DNA from: Cephalotus follicularis
Taxonomy: Eukaryota > Streptophyta > Magnoliopsida > Oxalidales > Cephalotaceae
DNA: 64,000 nt
Reading direction: 5' to 3'
Assembly (NCBI GenBank): GCA_001972305.1
Contig: BDDD01000316.1
Span: forward strand, 62,001 to 126,000
The notes under the pieces are model-generated. The model was not told the DNA's origin and made no database searches. It saw only the letters and a list, made by a program, of their open reading frames with translations. A program made the position numbers and the translations under genes. Shown piece after piece: positions 1 through 11,238 of the stretch; positions within the stretch are counted from its first letter, which is position 1, and the number at the start of each line of letters is the position of its first letter.

Positions 1-485
1 GACGTTGTCGAACCCCTTTGTGTTGCAATGAGGTGGGGGAACACCAGTTGTTAGGACCAGAGTTGGTACAGGAAGCAGCATGAAGGTAAAGGTGATCCGA
101 GAACGTTTGCGTGCGGCCCAGAGCAGGCAGAAGAGCTACGTAGACAAATGCCGTAAGGACTTGGAATTCCCTATAGGTGACAAGGTTTTCCTCAGGGTAT
201 CACCTTACACGGGGATTGTTCATTTTGAGGAAATACGTTGCTGATCCTTCCCATGTGTTGACTGAGCCAGTGGTGTTGTCCGAGGAGGCTTTACCAGTGT
301 TGGCTTATAAGGAAGCCCCATAGCAGATCTTGGACCGCTGAGAACAGGTGCTAAGGAACAAGACCATTCCCTTGGTGAAGATCTTATGGAGAAATCATGT
401 AGCAGGGGAGGCTACCTGGGAACGTGAGAACCAGATGAGGGAGCACTACCCTGACTTGTTCCCTAGACCAGAGCTGGAATTTTGA
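1..485 (+). pseudogene. Ty3/gypsy pol C-terminal remnant (integrase tail and chromodomain-like end)
   Basis: This is the last part of a gypsy polyprotein whose body lies left of the window. The first 80 bases read as the end of an integrase (LLGPELVQE) and stop at a TGA at 81-83. One frame over, the AAQSRQKSY and GDKVFLRVSP motifs of the integrase C-terminal region follow. At about 215-225 the sequence jumps from that region straight into KYVADPSHVL, so a segment is deleted. The end (LRNKTIPLVKILW, ATWERENQM) is the chromodomain-like tail seen in Tekay/Del chromoviruses, and the frame closes with TGA at 483-485. A polypurine tract and an LTR start follow directly. The product would have integrated element cDNA, with the tail guiding it to chromatin. 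It is not functional. Confidence 0.85.
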
Positions 486-498
486 GAACAAAATTCAT

Positions 499-512
499 TA
501 AGGGGGAGAGGA
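499..512 (+). other. Polypurine tract of the first gypsy element
   Basis: A purine-rich run (AAGGGGGAGAGGA) lies between the pol stop and an LTR start of the form TGTAACGACCC. This is the normal place for the plus-strand primer of reverse transcription. Confidence 0.8.
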
Positions 513-1695
513 TGTAACGACCCGCCTTAATTTTTGGGTAAATTGATGTTTGGGGATTGGGGGAATTTTTTTTTCTCCTTGGTTGTGGTCGGCTTGGGCT
601 TCTCTTCTTGGATAGTGTTAGTTAGGCTTGGGCTTGGTGGAGGCCCAATGGTTTGTTATGGTTATGTGATGAAGAGATGTTTGTATTGGTGTTGGGATAT
701 GTGCAAAGCTTACTTACGAAGCTTTGGAAGTTGGTTTTCGGTAGACATCACATCCATCATCTCACTCCTGAAGAAGCATTTGAGAGAGTGATCTTTCACC
801 TTTCATCTTTCTTCTGAAGCTTCGATCGCTGTTTAAGGTTAGGACTTCTTTTACCCGTCTACGCGTCTAGCAGGTAAGAGTTCGCCTCGGTAGATTGTGG
901 TACGTTGCTTTGTTGGTGTTGAGACGATCTTTAAGGCCGAGAAAGAGCTTCCCCTTGGTTTTCATGGATGTATGTGGTTCATTCATGACCTCAGAAATGT
1001 TTGTTCATGGTGGCTAAGCGTTGTTGGGTGTTGGTCTTGCAGAGGAGGATCTAGGCACGGAGTCCGCACGACAAGGAAGCTAGCCGAGAAAGCTACTGAT
1101 ACTAGTGAGTGGGATGTTCTTTCTATCAATTGATAACTGAGAGTATACTCTTTATATGCCCTTCCATGATATTATCTTTGGCTAGGATTTCTTCTCCAGT
1201 CATCTGCTCATATTGCATGTGAATACTTTTGTTCCGAGCTGAGGACTCGATGACCGGATTGAACTTGTTGTTTCCCCTTCTGTTTAAGTATTCATGCCTT
1301 ATTTTGATATCATGTGATGTTGTCCTCGGGTACTGGTTACTGGTTACTTGGTTATGTATGAGACTTATTGTGGTTGATGGAGGAGTGGGCGTTCGATCCC
1401 AATTCCATTCAGTAGTGCCATTGTCTATGATAAACTGTTGGGTGTGACTGTGCCTGCGTTCCATACCTGGATCAGCTCATTTCATTGGTCTATGATGGAA
1501 TGATGTGTGAGGGCAGCCGAGGATCCGCTATCTTCTCTCGTCAGGCCATAATGGAGTCATCAGGCATGAGATTTCCGGCCCGAGATGGTCTAAGTCGTGA
1601 TACACTTACCTCCGAGCTGATGTTCTCCTCTGTCATCTTGTCAAGGGTAGAGCTGAGCGGTGATTCGCGAGCCCCTTGGACGATACCAACGCTAC

Positions 1696-1875
1696 ATGAT
1701 TACCGACGAGGTAGCTCCTCGATCGATGTTCATATGGTGTACTGCTAAGCTCGTGATTGCCGATGAGGGTGGGCTTGCGTAGCTCCTCGATCGATGTTCA
1801 TGTAGTGAGGTGCGCCAACGTGTGATTGCCGAAGAAGGAGTGCTTGCGTAGCCCTTCTATCGATGTTCATGCGGT
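1696..1875 (+). repeat. Degenerate 69-bp repeat, three copies
   Basis: Copies begin at about 1696, 1753 and 1822. The last two are 69 bp apart. The first is 57 bp from the second because it lacks about 12 bases in the middle. Each copy ends in a segment with the palindromic core ATCGAT followed by GTTCAT. Confidence 0.75.
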
Positions 1876-2317
1876 GCTTTGGAAGTGGGTATCTATATGC
1901 ATATATAACGGAGGTGTACAGTCCTGTAGCCCATGACCACGTTGATGGATCTTCAACAGAGCTGTTATTTGTGCTCGTCGAGGTGGTTCCGGCTATGGAA
2001 CTGTGTGGGTATTATGTGTGCATGTGTGCGTGTGTGTGGAAATGTGCTTAAATGTTGATCCTTAGAGTATGATCTTTTGATGATCCCCGGATCCCTGGCA
2101 TGATTGATATATATATAACATTTTGTTATCTTCTTTCCTTGAGGTCGATCATTGAGTTGGTAGCTCTGACATCTCCTCGGGTTTCCTTTTTATCGATATC
2201 TTTGTACATATTCACCTCTGCCTTGTTTTGTTGAGCAGGGGATATGGGTTGTCCTCGGCCCAGTTGGGGTAGGACACGTTTACCTTGGCTCTTGGCACCA
2301 CGGTGGAAGTGGGTTTG

Positions 2318-2443
2318 CCCATGATATTCCTTGATCTTACTCACTAGTCAGTTGGACTAATCCCCTCTCAGTTTTGTGTGCCCAGGATATTCCTTGATCT
2401 TACTCACTAGTCAGTTGGACTAATCCCCTCTCAGTTTTGTGTG
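2318..2443 (+). repeat. Tandem duplication, 63-bp unit
   Basis: 2318-2380 and 2381-2443 are almost the same sequence, both containing GATATTCCTTGATCTTAC and ending in TTTTGTGTG. The near identity suggests a recent slippage or duplication inside the LTR. Confidence 0.9.
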
Positions 2444-3478
2444 CAGAGGAAGCGGAACAGCAGAGTTCTTGAGATCCACTAAGGATAACGTGTTGACAGA
2501 GGTAGACGCCTGACGCAGCACCTTAGGATGGCTCTTCGGCCACGGGCACCTTCATGCATTTGGGGACATTCTTTGGGTTTTGTGTAGACTTTGTTATTGT
2601 CTATGTCTTGTAAACCCTCTTTTGTAAACATGTATATGACTTCTTGGATGTTGTGGGTCCTTGGCATTTCGCCCGGGACCGTATATAATTCACTTGTTGT
2701 TTTATATACTTTGTTGTTATGAGCTATTTTCCCAGCCTTGTTGTTGTTTATGCTAAGTGTTTGAGGTGCAGGAACGACGCACGGGTTTGGGAGTCGTTTG
2801 ACCCTGGGCAGAGGAGCAGGTCTCCACAGCTCTGGCCTTGGTGAAACCTCAGTGTTTCTCCCCGGGGCCTTTTGAGCGTGGCACCTCTGCTGAGATGCCA
2901 GGGGAAGGGTGGCTATGTTCATGATCAGTCAAACCTTAGGTTGACCTCGTAGCTCGGGTTGGTTGACCCTAAGGTGAGGTCTGGTGGTGTTCCTAGGTGT
3001 TTGTCTCCGAGCATGCTCGCAGGCGTTAAGAGAGAGTTAAGAAGTTTTCCTTAGTTTTGCCCGTCCTCCCGACCTCGGACCAGCTCGGTCCCTGGAGGTG
3101 TTTTGTCATGTGAGCCCTGGTGGATCCCTTGGGTACTTGTCCAGGGTGAGATTTCATCTCCTTAGTGTAAGTTGAGTGCTAGAGGGACCTCGGGTAGTTG
3201 TCTCATGCTTGGCGTTTGCCCCCGGGCCCTTGTGTTGATCTCACGTTTAGCTTGATGGTAAACCTTGTCATTTTTGTGCCCTAGAATATCCTTGTTTGTA
3301 TGCCTTATATGCGTTTGGCCTGGGGAGCGTGGCTCTCCTCGGCAACGTGTTTTAACGTCTGCCTTGGCCTTAGTGTTAGTCTTATTTGTTGGGGGTTTTT
3401 GTTAGGGATCCGGGTGGAGGATCCTTCCACCTGGCACGGTCGTCCTCGGGCGGGGGTGCTCGGGAACGGGGGGTGTCA

Positions 3479-4506
3479 GCTCTGGCGTGACCTACCCATA
3501 TCACCCCCCGGATCTGTGTATTACCTTGTCTATCAATCATAATCCGAATACACAGTGCTTTACTCAGTCATCGGCATATGTGTCATATTTCCCTCGTCAT
3601 ACTTAGCTCTGATCACATACTAGGGTTTGGATTAATGTCACCCCTAGATATTCTGCGATAACTATAAATCTATGATCGCACTGAGACTATCGGCACACCT
3701 CCCATTGAAACCTCTGGTTCTCAGTCCACCTATGCTTCATCAGGAATTTTAAGTCTACAACATACATAGATAATTGAGCCAGTCACCCTCAACCCGGGTG
3801 TGACGATCCCCTATTGCGCACTTGCCCATACATCTCAATGCAGCTCCCACATGACCCAAAGACAACCCTTTTGCCAGCACGTAGCTAGTGCTGGGGAAGG
3901 AAAAATTCAAAGTCAAGCAGTTACTACACAATGCATGCCAGCCACTCAGGTCAAAGGAGACAACGGAGACTATAGACCTACTAGTCACCATTGACTATAC
4001 ACTACCGAGACCATAGGAATCCGATTGACATTGGGTATTGACTATCCTAATAGGTTTCCTATTGTTGGGCCAGTTCAGTGTCATGCTCTCTAGCACACAC
4101 CTCACATTAAATTTAAGAATAAGCCCAGATGGCAGATGAGATAACCATCATCCACTGCTAACCCGAAAGCAAGCATAATGTGACAAGTCTTCGTGATTCA
4201 TCAATGGCCCTAAGAAAGTGAACCTATGACTTGGAACATTTTGTCACAGGGAATAAGGATCTCATTCTCACAGCCTCCTTGGCACGAGATCTTACCCTTT
4301 GATGTATCAGGGCATTATATGACATACAGTTAATTATAAATAATTATTCTGTTCCTTTTGGTTGGTTGGGATGATCCATATAGCCTTGCCAATATAATAA
4401 AAATGCACATAAAACATGAATGGAATTCGTAATTGCATAAATCAATAGTGTATATATACAAACAAAGATCCATATCGTGGAAAACAGGGACATCCCTAAC
4501 CTAACA
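3479..4506 (-). repeat. 3' LTR fragment of the minus-strand copia-related host element
   Basis: Read on the minus strand, this stretch aligns in order with the LTR of the plus-strand copia element (4589-6682). Shared blocks include the ATCAAAGGG block near the LTR start, the TTCACTT..TTAGGG block, the first-person-of-title-page-like CTAGGG(T/G)TGACA block near 3630, and TATAGATTTATAG-type sequence. The LTR is put at 4506 on the minus strand (TGTTAGGTTAGGG), parallel to TGTTAGAGAG in the other element, but no clear polypurine tract precedes it. The left part is cut off by the gypsy LTR ending near 3478. Confidence 0.65.
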
Positions 4507-4588
4507 AGTAGACATGTGTAGCAACCTAAGATAAAGAAACTAATGGTAAAAGTTAGCATCTATTCCAAATTTTATTCTACTACCATAA
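4507..4588 (-). other. End of host copia-related leader, left of the copia insertion
   Basis: This 82-bp piece continues the leader that resumes at 15956. The join is marked by the CATAA duplication at 4584-4588 and 15956-15960. Its minus-strand sequence (GGTAGTAGAATAAAA..., TCTTAGGTTG) matches the plus copia leader just upstream of gag (around 10073-10135). It runs straight into the 3' LTR with no gag or pol between. Confidence 0.65.
4584..4588. repeat. Target-site duplication CATAA, left copy
   Basis: CATAA lies directly before the LTR start TGTTAG at 4589 and is repeated at 15956-15960 directly after the other LTR. It defines the ends of the copia element. Confidence 0.93.
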
Positions 4589-6682
4589 TGTTAGAGAGAG
4601 TGTGACCCGACAAGCCACTAGGTGGCTGGATGTACATGTACTATGCTCATATAATATACAGTCTTGTTCTATCCATGTTACATTGTGCAAATTATATTTT
4701 ATTAATGGCATAACTGTATATGTTTTATCACATAATTGAAGCATGTCACTGCTTACATATATGGTTCCCTGTCACATCAAAGGGTTGGTTGTCGAGCCAA
4801 GGGCTATGAGAGCGACTTCCTTATTCCCTGTGACTAAACTGTTCTAAGTCATTGGTTCACTTATTTCGGGCATTAGTGAATCAGATAGACTTCCCGTGTC
4901 ATGCTTGCTCTCACGAATTGGAGGGTGGAGTATCTCATTGCCACTTGGGTTGAACCCTAAAGCTAATACGGGGTACGTGTTGGGAGCATGTACACTGAAC
5001 TTGACCCACCATGGGAATTCTATTTGGATGGTCACATATCCCATGTCAGTAGTGTTTCTCATTTGAGACAGTAGTGTATAGACTCTATGAGTCTAGCCAA
5101 TTCTTAGAGGACTTGTCTAATCCTTAGACTTGAGCGGCTACTATACATTGCATAGAGACTAACTGACTTTTATGTCTGCCCTACCCAGTTCTTTCGCGGG
5201 ACTGGCAAACAGGCAGCTTTTGGGTCTTGCAGGATTTATGTGAATGTAAGTGAGTTCATAACATGGGATCGTCACACCTGATTTGAGGGTGATTGGCTCT
5301 ATAGTATATGTATTCATTGTGGACTTTGAAATACTTGGACAAGTTATGACAAGCTGGAACCTAGGGTTTTTGGAAAGAGTTGTTGATAGTCATGATGGTA
5401 ATTACAGATTTATAGATTCTTGCATATCTAGGGTTGACACGTATCCTTAGCCTAGGCCGTGATCAGAGCCAATGATGACGAGGGATTATAGTACACGGTA
5501 ACTGCATCAGGATAAAGTATCGGATGTATCGGAAACGAACTTAAATTGTGGAAATTAATTAAGGGATTAATTTGCAAACCAGGAATATGATGGTCATAGC
5601 TTCAAGGTCTTAAAAATATTCAATGGCTATTTATGGTGAGTTTACTTAAGAGCAAGGAATCTTAGTAACGTACCATCGTTACCGATTTAATTCCAGACTT
5701 TCTGGTCTTGCCTCACGAGTATATGTATTCGATACATATATCGTATAGTTTTATAACGTGTGATGGCACATGTTAATTTGTGGTGTATTAGTGCTGTTAC
5801 GTGACTAATTAGTTGACGTAACATACTAATATGATTATGGTATTAAATAATAATTGGATTATTGTTCTCTTATCTCTCTATCTCTCTCTTGATTGGTTGC
5901 ATGGCTAGCTGATTCAGAATCGAGCTTGCATGATGAAAGACGCATGCATTTTCTATGTATGGAAAGCAACGCGTTTTCTTGATATGGAAACTCGTATCTC
6001 ATGTAACAACAAAATGGAAAAGCCATATCTCTTGTCTTTTAGAAAAGGATATGGCGTCAAGGATGAAAAACGGGATTTGTATTCATGGAATGAAATCCCA
6101 TTAACACGTTTTTCATTATGGCTGGCTTAATGGTGATCCACATTTGGTGGATCACATCATTGGATGCATGAATGCATAAGAGAGAGGGAGAACACGTTTT
6201 CTAAAGACTGGAATGAACCTGGATGGCTTGCGTAGTGAGAGAGAGTCTGGATTTTGCTTCTAAGAGAACAAAAGAGAAAAGAGTGAACACTCAATACCAT
6301 AACACCACAACTTTATTTCTATAGGTGATGTACTGCTTTCATTGAGCAATACTTCTCCTATATTGATCTTAGTATAAGATTAGACATATAGGATTTGTTT
6401 TGTTATTCCACTGTTGTCTGTTCCTGAGTTAAAGCTTGAAGTTTCAGAATGGATTCTTGAAGGAAGGAGTTGGTTTCTTGATATAATCTCAATCCTTCTC
6501 AATATGTATATAAGTGATTGTTTGATTGGGTTGTTGATTAGCGATCCTAGGTTGTTTGTGATCGTTTATGGAGTTAGATAATATGATGTTCTTTGTTTTG
6601 GAGCCACTTTAATGAAAATTAAAGTTATACATCCTATGTACCTAACGTCTAAAATGGACATAAACTCAGTATTATTCTTTCA
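4589..6682 (+). repeat. 5' LTR of the copia element
   Basis: It begins TGTTAGAGAG and ends ATTCTTTCA. It aligns with 13862-15955 at equal length. It contains CT-rich microsatellite sequence near 5870-5890. A 66-codon open frame at 5930-6130 is also present in the other LTR but shows no sign of selection (see rejected items). Confidence 0.93.
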
Positions 6683-6684
6683 AT

Positions 6685-6697
6685 TGGTATCAAAGCC
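6685..6697 (+). other. Primer-binding site (initiator tRNA-Met type)
   Basis: TGGTATCAAAGCC starts two bases after the LTR end. It differs at one base from TGGTATCAGAGCC, the usual complement of the 3' end of plant initiator tRNA-Met. Confidence 0.88.
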
Positions 6698-7549
6698 AAC
6701 TAATCAAACTCAGTTAGGTTTTGTTTTTGGTTTGTGGTGGTTCTTTTGGATTAATTTTGTGGTTGTTTGTTGTTAAATACTGTCTAACCGTCGACGGTTT
6801 TGATTAAACCGTCGACAGTTAGACGTTAAGCACTGACGAAGTGTTGTTAAGCGTTGGTGGAAACTATAAAGCACAGACAATATGGAATATGCGTCGACGA
6901 TTAATGGTTTAAGTGACGACTCTTTGTTTAAAGCACAGATGATTATGCAAAGCGTCGAACCACCGACGCTTATGTTAAAGCGTCGACGCTTTCAACGGGA
7001 CATACACGTTTTTTGGTATTATGGTATGTAATCCTTGTGGATGCTGGATTTGATTAATCTAGTGGGAATTATACTATGTTATGCCACGTATGATTTGGTT
7101 AGCCACCGAAAATTAAAATGGATATGTGTTCATTCAAAATTTATATTATATATTTTTTTTGGATGTGTATGCATGATGGTAAGCTATAAGACTTGACATA
7201 GATTTCAATTTCTTTTGTGGATGTTTAATTTGCTTTATTATTTTTATTTGGTTTGTAATTTGGTGGTCTGCGAGCACCTTAATTCCTTATCTTTTAATTC
7301 CTCTCTAGGATAGATTCTCTTCTCCCTATATTTGTATATTCTTCTTTGTTTTTTAAAATGTAATTTTATTAAAAGTTTGTAAGCAAAGAAGGAGGATCAA
7401 ATGGAGGTTGGAGAGGAAGATCACGGAAGTTGCAAGACAAAAATGAAGGCCATGAATGCATGGTTGTATATGTAATAAACTAGAATTAAATAGTTCACCC
7501 CTAGCCTAGCCATTTTATTTTATGTTGGTCATTGGTCCATACACGTCAT
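6698..7549 (+). other. Copia untranslated leader, first part, with TCGA-core palindromes
   Basis: No coding region. Between 6780 and 6995 there are several short palindromes with GTCGAC at the centre, including a perfect 14-mer at 6786-6799 (AACCGTCGACGGTT) and a perfect 16-mer at 6977-6992 (AAAGCGTCGACGCTTT). From about 7000 to 7549 the sequence is A/T-rich and matches, in inverted orientation, the leader of the older host element (about 17180 down to 16600). The leader is broken at about 7550 by an LTR fragment and resumes at 9871. Confidence 0.75.
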
Positions 7550-9870
7550 TGCACCCAAAACGGAGCTTGATCCAAAATACATTATCCAGTATCATCATAA
7601 GTCAAGTAACCGGAAAATGCAGTACACAACACCTAAAGGGACATAACCCCTAGTAAAGACGTTATCAAAACTTGTAGTTCATCCATACTGATTCCCAAGC
7701 CTGTCCACTGCATCAATCTGTAAAGTAGGGGGTTAGCCTTTGTCCTCACTCGGCTAAGAATAAGTGCACATGGGATCAACATTAAATGCATGTCATGTAA
7801 TGTATGCATAGGTGATGCAGTGCAGTAGAAATACCAGTTTATATATATGAAAATATATATAAGTTTAACAGTACAGTAAAATAACAGTAGGAACATATAT
7901 GTGAAAATATATGTATGCAATAACAGTACAGTAGTAACCCGGCCAAGGCTACATCAACAAGCACAGTACTGTCCTAAAAGGACCAACAAACAGTATGGTA
8001 TGTCCAAATAGGGACCACAAACAGGCAAGCAGTATGTACAATGCCGCCAACTCCTGGCCCCATGTTGCACTCCCACTTCGGTCCCTTCTCCAGGCAACCA
8101 AGCAAGACAACAGTACAGTACAGTGAGTTACCCAGCCAACTCCTGGCCCCTAGGTCAACCCTGCCACTAGTCAACGCTGGCAGTCCCCGCCATGCAACTA
8201 TTACGTCTCAAGCACAAACACAGTAAATTCACAAAGCAAGCACAGTGAATAGTCACAGTAAACAGTTCAGTAACAGTACAGTAATGATCGTTAGATCAAC
8301 AACAGGCAGTTCATTTAAAAATCTTTTTGAAAGTCGTAAACATTTGAAATATGTATTTACAATAGATAGAAAATACGTTAAACAGTTTCAGTACTGGAAA
8401 TTGCTTTCCCAGTATGTTCAAAAATATAACAATACTCATTTTATATTTTCGTACTCAAACATAGTAGTTTTCAAACTCATATGTGCATTTCTAAATTAAT
8501 ATAACAATTTATAAATCATAACAGTTCATGAACGGTTATTAAACAGGCAGTAAAAAGTACATATGCAATGCATACAACTGCTCAAATGCATCCTAAGCGA
8601 AATCGGGATCATCGGGTGTCAAAATCGTAAAAACTGTCCAAACAGGACCCTAAAGCGTCGACGTTTTTCCCATGGGCGTCGAAGCTTATGTCCTCTAAGC
8701 GTCGACATTCTGTCCCATAGCGTCAGCGCTTTCCAGTGCCTAGGCATTGATGTCTCCTCCCATAGGCATCGACGTTTAAAAAGCATTCAGTAAATAATAC
8801 GCAATTTACAGTATAAAGCGCCAACGCTTACCAAAGGCGTCGACATTTTCGAGTGTCGGTCGTCTTCTTCCTCACAACATGGCAAACCAGTAACATTTCC
8901 AACACAAGAACATGCAATCCAACATGTATAAAGCCCAAAAAACTGACATGCAACATCATATTACACATCCAGTACAACATGGCATAAATTTAGTGACCAA
9001 AAACAGTTCAACAGGTCATGCAATCTATGCATGAACATCACTGATCAAACACCAAACATTGAACACAAAATACAATTATGGCTTCCCCTACCTTTGAACC
9101 CTGAGTTAGGAGTTGCACTCCACCTCTTTAAGTCCTGGAATCTGGTCACAGTAGCCTCAAGGTTCGTCCTCCACTGCCTGCCACAAGCTCCAAGCTCCAA
9201 AATGGTCAACAATGGTGGTTCCTCTCTCACTTTCACTTTCTGTTTTCTTACTCTAGTGTTTTAGCCAAACCAAGGACAAAGAGAGGAGCATTTATGCTTT
9301 GGGCAACCCTCTCTCTCCTTCTCCATTTCCGTTGCATGCATTTCCCATGTCCCATTTCCCCTATTTCCCAGTTTTTGTTCTTTTCCTCTAACTTTCTACC
9401 ATTGTAGGTAATGAAACCATATTCCCTTGCATGCAACTACTAAGGCCACTTGCTTGGATGACTGGCGCCTTGCTAGCATGGCTAACACGTTTCATGTGCA
9501 TGTGAAGGTGCCAGGAAGGTGATATACACTTGTCCCTTGCCCCACGTCTTCTGTCAGGGCATAAACATGTCTGATATTAGACGCTAAGCGTCGATGTTCA
9601 CATCCAGGCGTCGATGCTTATGTGTTTGAATTAAGTGCGCGTTTTAATTGCTTAGGCGTCGACGCTTCACTCAAGGCGTCGACGCTTTAGCCTCAAAACT
9701 ATGCCGTTTTGACTTAATTTTACACTTTATCATTTCCTCTTCCAAAATCAACATTATAAGAGTTTGGAAAACATCATCAAAGCCAGGAATTTCATTATTC
9801 TCATTAATTCCATGATAAGGTTACATCAAAAATTAAATTATTACAATGCATGAAAATCCCGGGCGTTACA
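7550..9870 (-). mobile_element. Truncated solo LTR, gypsy family of 37144-39112, minus strand
   Basis: Read on the minus strand the LTR begins at 9870 (TGTAACGCCCGG) and follows the solo LTR 37144-39112 block by block. Shared landmarks are the start, the GTTTTGAGGYTAAAGCG block, the hairpin TTAGCC/GGCTAA (7734-7758) and the AAAACGGAGC block near 7558. About 200 bp of its 3' end are missing, together with about 400 bp of the flanking copia leader, so one deletion took both and no TSD can be seen. There is no internal region, so it was a solo LTR. GTCGAC-type palindromes cluster at 8650-8850 and 9580-9690. Confidence 0.8.
7734..7758 (-). promoter_or_regulatory. Conserved LTR hairpin, stem TTAGCC/GGCTAA, 13-nt loop
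   Basis: Stem arms at 7734-7739 and 7753-7758 flank a loop of exactly 13 nt that reads GAGTGAGGACAAA on the element strand. The same structure is found at 26528, 33067, 38683 and 40879. Role unknown. Confidence 0.65.
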
Positions 9871-10115
9871 GGATTGGATCCTGAGCAATGTAAATTGGCA
9901 GGTGAGCATACCTATCTTAGGTGTTATGGTTTGTCAAGCTATAGCTGAGGCCATAATATGTTGAGATAGATTCCAATCCCCACTAGGAGATTAGATCCCC
10001 CAAATTCCACAGGATGTGTGGGATACGATTAGAATAGTGGGAGGAACCATAAGCACTAAAGACCAAGTGTTATGGTAGTAACATGATAAATGGAATATTT
10101 GCTAATAACCTCTAA
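9871..10115 (+). other. Copia leader, second part
   Basis: Non-coding sequence between the solo LTR and gag. It is inverted and related to 15956-16160 of the host element; CCAAGTGTTATG near 10066 is the complement of the host sequence at the copia insertion point. It ends with TTTCCTATAGGTTG just before gag. Confidence 0.65.
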
Positions 10116-10934
10116 ATGTTTCCTATAGGTTGTGTATACTTTGCGAACATGCCTGTCAGCATCGCTATTACTAGAGTCTTAGAGACTAATAAATTGGCTG
10201 GGTCAAATTTTCTCGATTGGCAGCAAAATTTGCTCCTTATTTTAGGAAGCTTAAATGTTTCTCATGTTGTGATTGAGGCACCCTTGGTACTGGGTACCAA
10301 CCCCTCTGAGGACCTCAAGGCTATGGTGGCCAAGTGGTGGTTTGACAATGACCGAGCATGTTACCTAGCGATTGAAGGCATGATTCCTGAATTGCAAAGG
10401 CAATGTGAGCATTTACAGACCTTACGTGCCATTCTAATACGTCTCAATGAGTTGTATGGCACACAGTCTAGGACTGATGAGGAAGATTTTGACCTTGATG
10501 GGTTGAACTCGTCTGTAATACCTCTTCCATTTTATGGAACGACCTCTGAGAGGGGTAGTTCCAAGGGTAAGACTCTAATGGAGAGGCCGCTTGGTCGAGG
10601 GGGTGCTACTAAGAGTAGGATTCAATGGCTTAAAAGGAAGAGGGCTTTCTTCTTCTGTGAAAAACAAGGATATTGGAAAAGTGACTGCAAAGAGTTTCTT
10701 GTTTCCACTGCTGGTGCCTCTAGTTCAGGTACCTACATGATTGAGCTTCATATAGCTTCTAATATTAGTTCTAGTTGGGTGTTAAATATTAGTTCTAGTT
10801 GGGTGTTAGACACTGGTTGTGGTACTAATATTTGCAATTCTTGGCAGGGCCTAAGAAACGCAAGGCAGCTTAGAGCTGAAGAAGCAGTGGACCTAGACTG
10901 GGTGATGGATCAAGGATCATTACTAGAGTTGTAG
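10116..10934 (+). pseudogene. Copia gag and start of protease, degenerate
   Basis: A 272-codon open frame. Residues about 16-70 resemble the start of a copia gag (TNKLAGSNFLDW). The middle of the capsid region is largely missing: the frame goes from LNELYGTQSR directly into an acidic and glycine-rich linker. Near residues 185-200 a zinc-knuckle-like segment (FFFCEKQGYWKSDCKE) has lost its first cysteine. The protease catalytic motif D-T-G follows in WVLDTGCGTNIC, preceded by an exact 24-bp tandem duplication (10761-10808) that repeats NISSSWVL. Gag would form the particle and the protease would cut the polyprotein. The frame ends early in the protease. Confidence 0.85.
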
Positions 10935-11238
10935 GATTTTATGATTTACATTTGCCTCATGGTTTTGTAAACAGTTTGAATCCCTGTTATTTGGTTGAGA
11001 ACTTAATTCGGAACATTGTTAGTATTTTGTACCTATTTAAATTGGGCTTTGAGCTTAATTTTAATGTGAATGGTTGTTCTCTTTTTGTCTAGTGACAAAA
11101 ATATCATATGTAATGGGCACATTGATAATGGAATTTATATTTTAAATACTGATCACAATATGGTATTGTCAATCGAGCAAGGAACTAAAAGACAGAGAGA
11201 ATAATGAAATAAATCAATCGTATACTTGGCATTGCAGA
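10935..11238 (+). pseudogene. Copia protease end and pre-integrase remnant
   Basis: One frame reads through about 10920-11095 as a protease C-terminal part (RVVGFYDLHLPHGF... NIVSILYL... NGCSLFV) and stops at TAG. After a short break, DNGIYILNTD resembles the pre-integrase segment. A further gap leads into WHCRLGHP at about 11230, the start of the integrase zinc-binding region. Similarity is clear but the frame is broken. Confidence 0.65.

Larger units (their letters stand above)
1..3478 (+). mobile_element. Ty3/gypsy (Tekay-like) element, 3' part only
   Basis: The window opens inside this element: pol tail, polypurine tract, then the 3' LTR. It appears to sit in the minus-strand 3' LTR of the older copia-related host element, because host LTR similarity begins to the right of it. 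The right edge at 3478 is chosen because the sequence there ends GGGGTGTCA, like the ends of related LTRs in this window. An end nearer 3540 is possible. The left LTR and left TSD are outside the window, so the TSD cannot be tested. Confidence 0.7.
513..3478 (+). repeat. 3' LTR of the first gypsy element (about 2.97 kb)
   Basis: The LTR begins TGTAACGACCC right after the polypurine tract and has no credible coding region. Its first 1.5 kb is mixed in composition; from about 2450 it becomes G/C richer. It contains a degenerate 69-bp repeat (1696-1875) and a 63-bp tandem duplication (2318-2443). The start is firm. The end at 3478 is inferred from the TGTCA terminus, and a second nested LTR inside this stretch cannot be excluded. 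Confidence 0.6.

Noticed and set aside
2479-2922. 147-codon minus-strand frame in the first LTR
   Set aside because: No domain or family resemblance, no second copy, and location in a G/C-rich LTR. Likely chance.
5930-6130. 66-codon open frame in the copia 5' LTR, kept at 15203-15403 in the 3' LTR
   Set aside because: Between the two copies I count 12 base changes, 4 silent and 8 replacing, about the neutral ratio. Preservation is explained by LTR duplication and low divergence.
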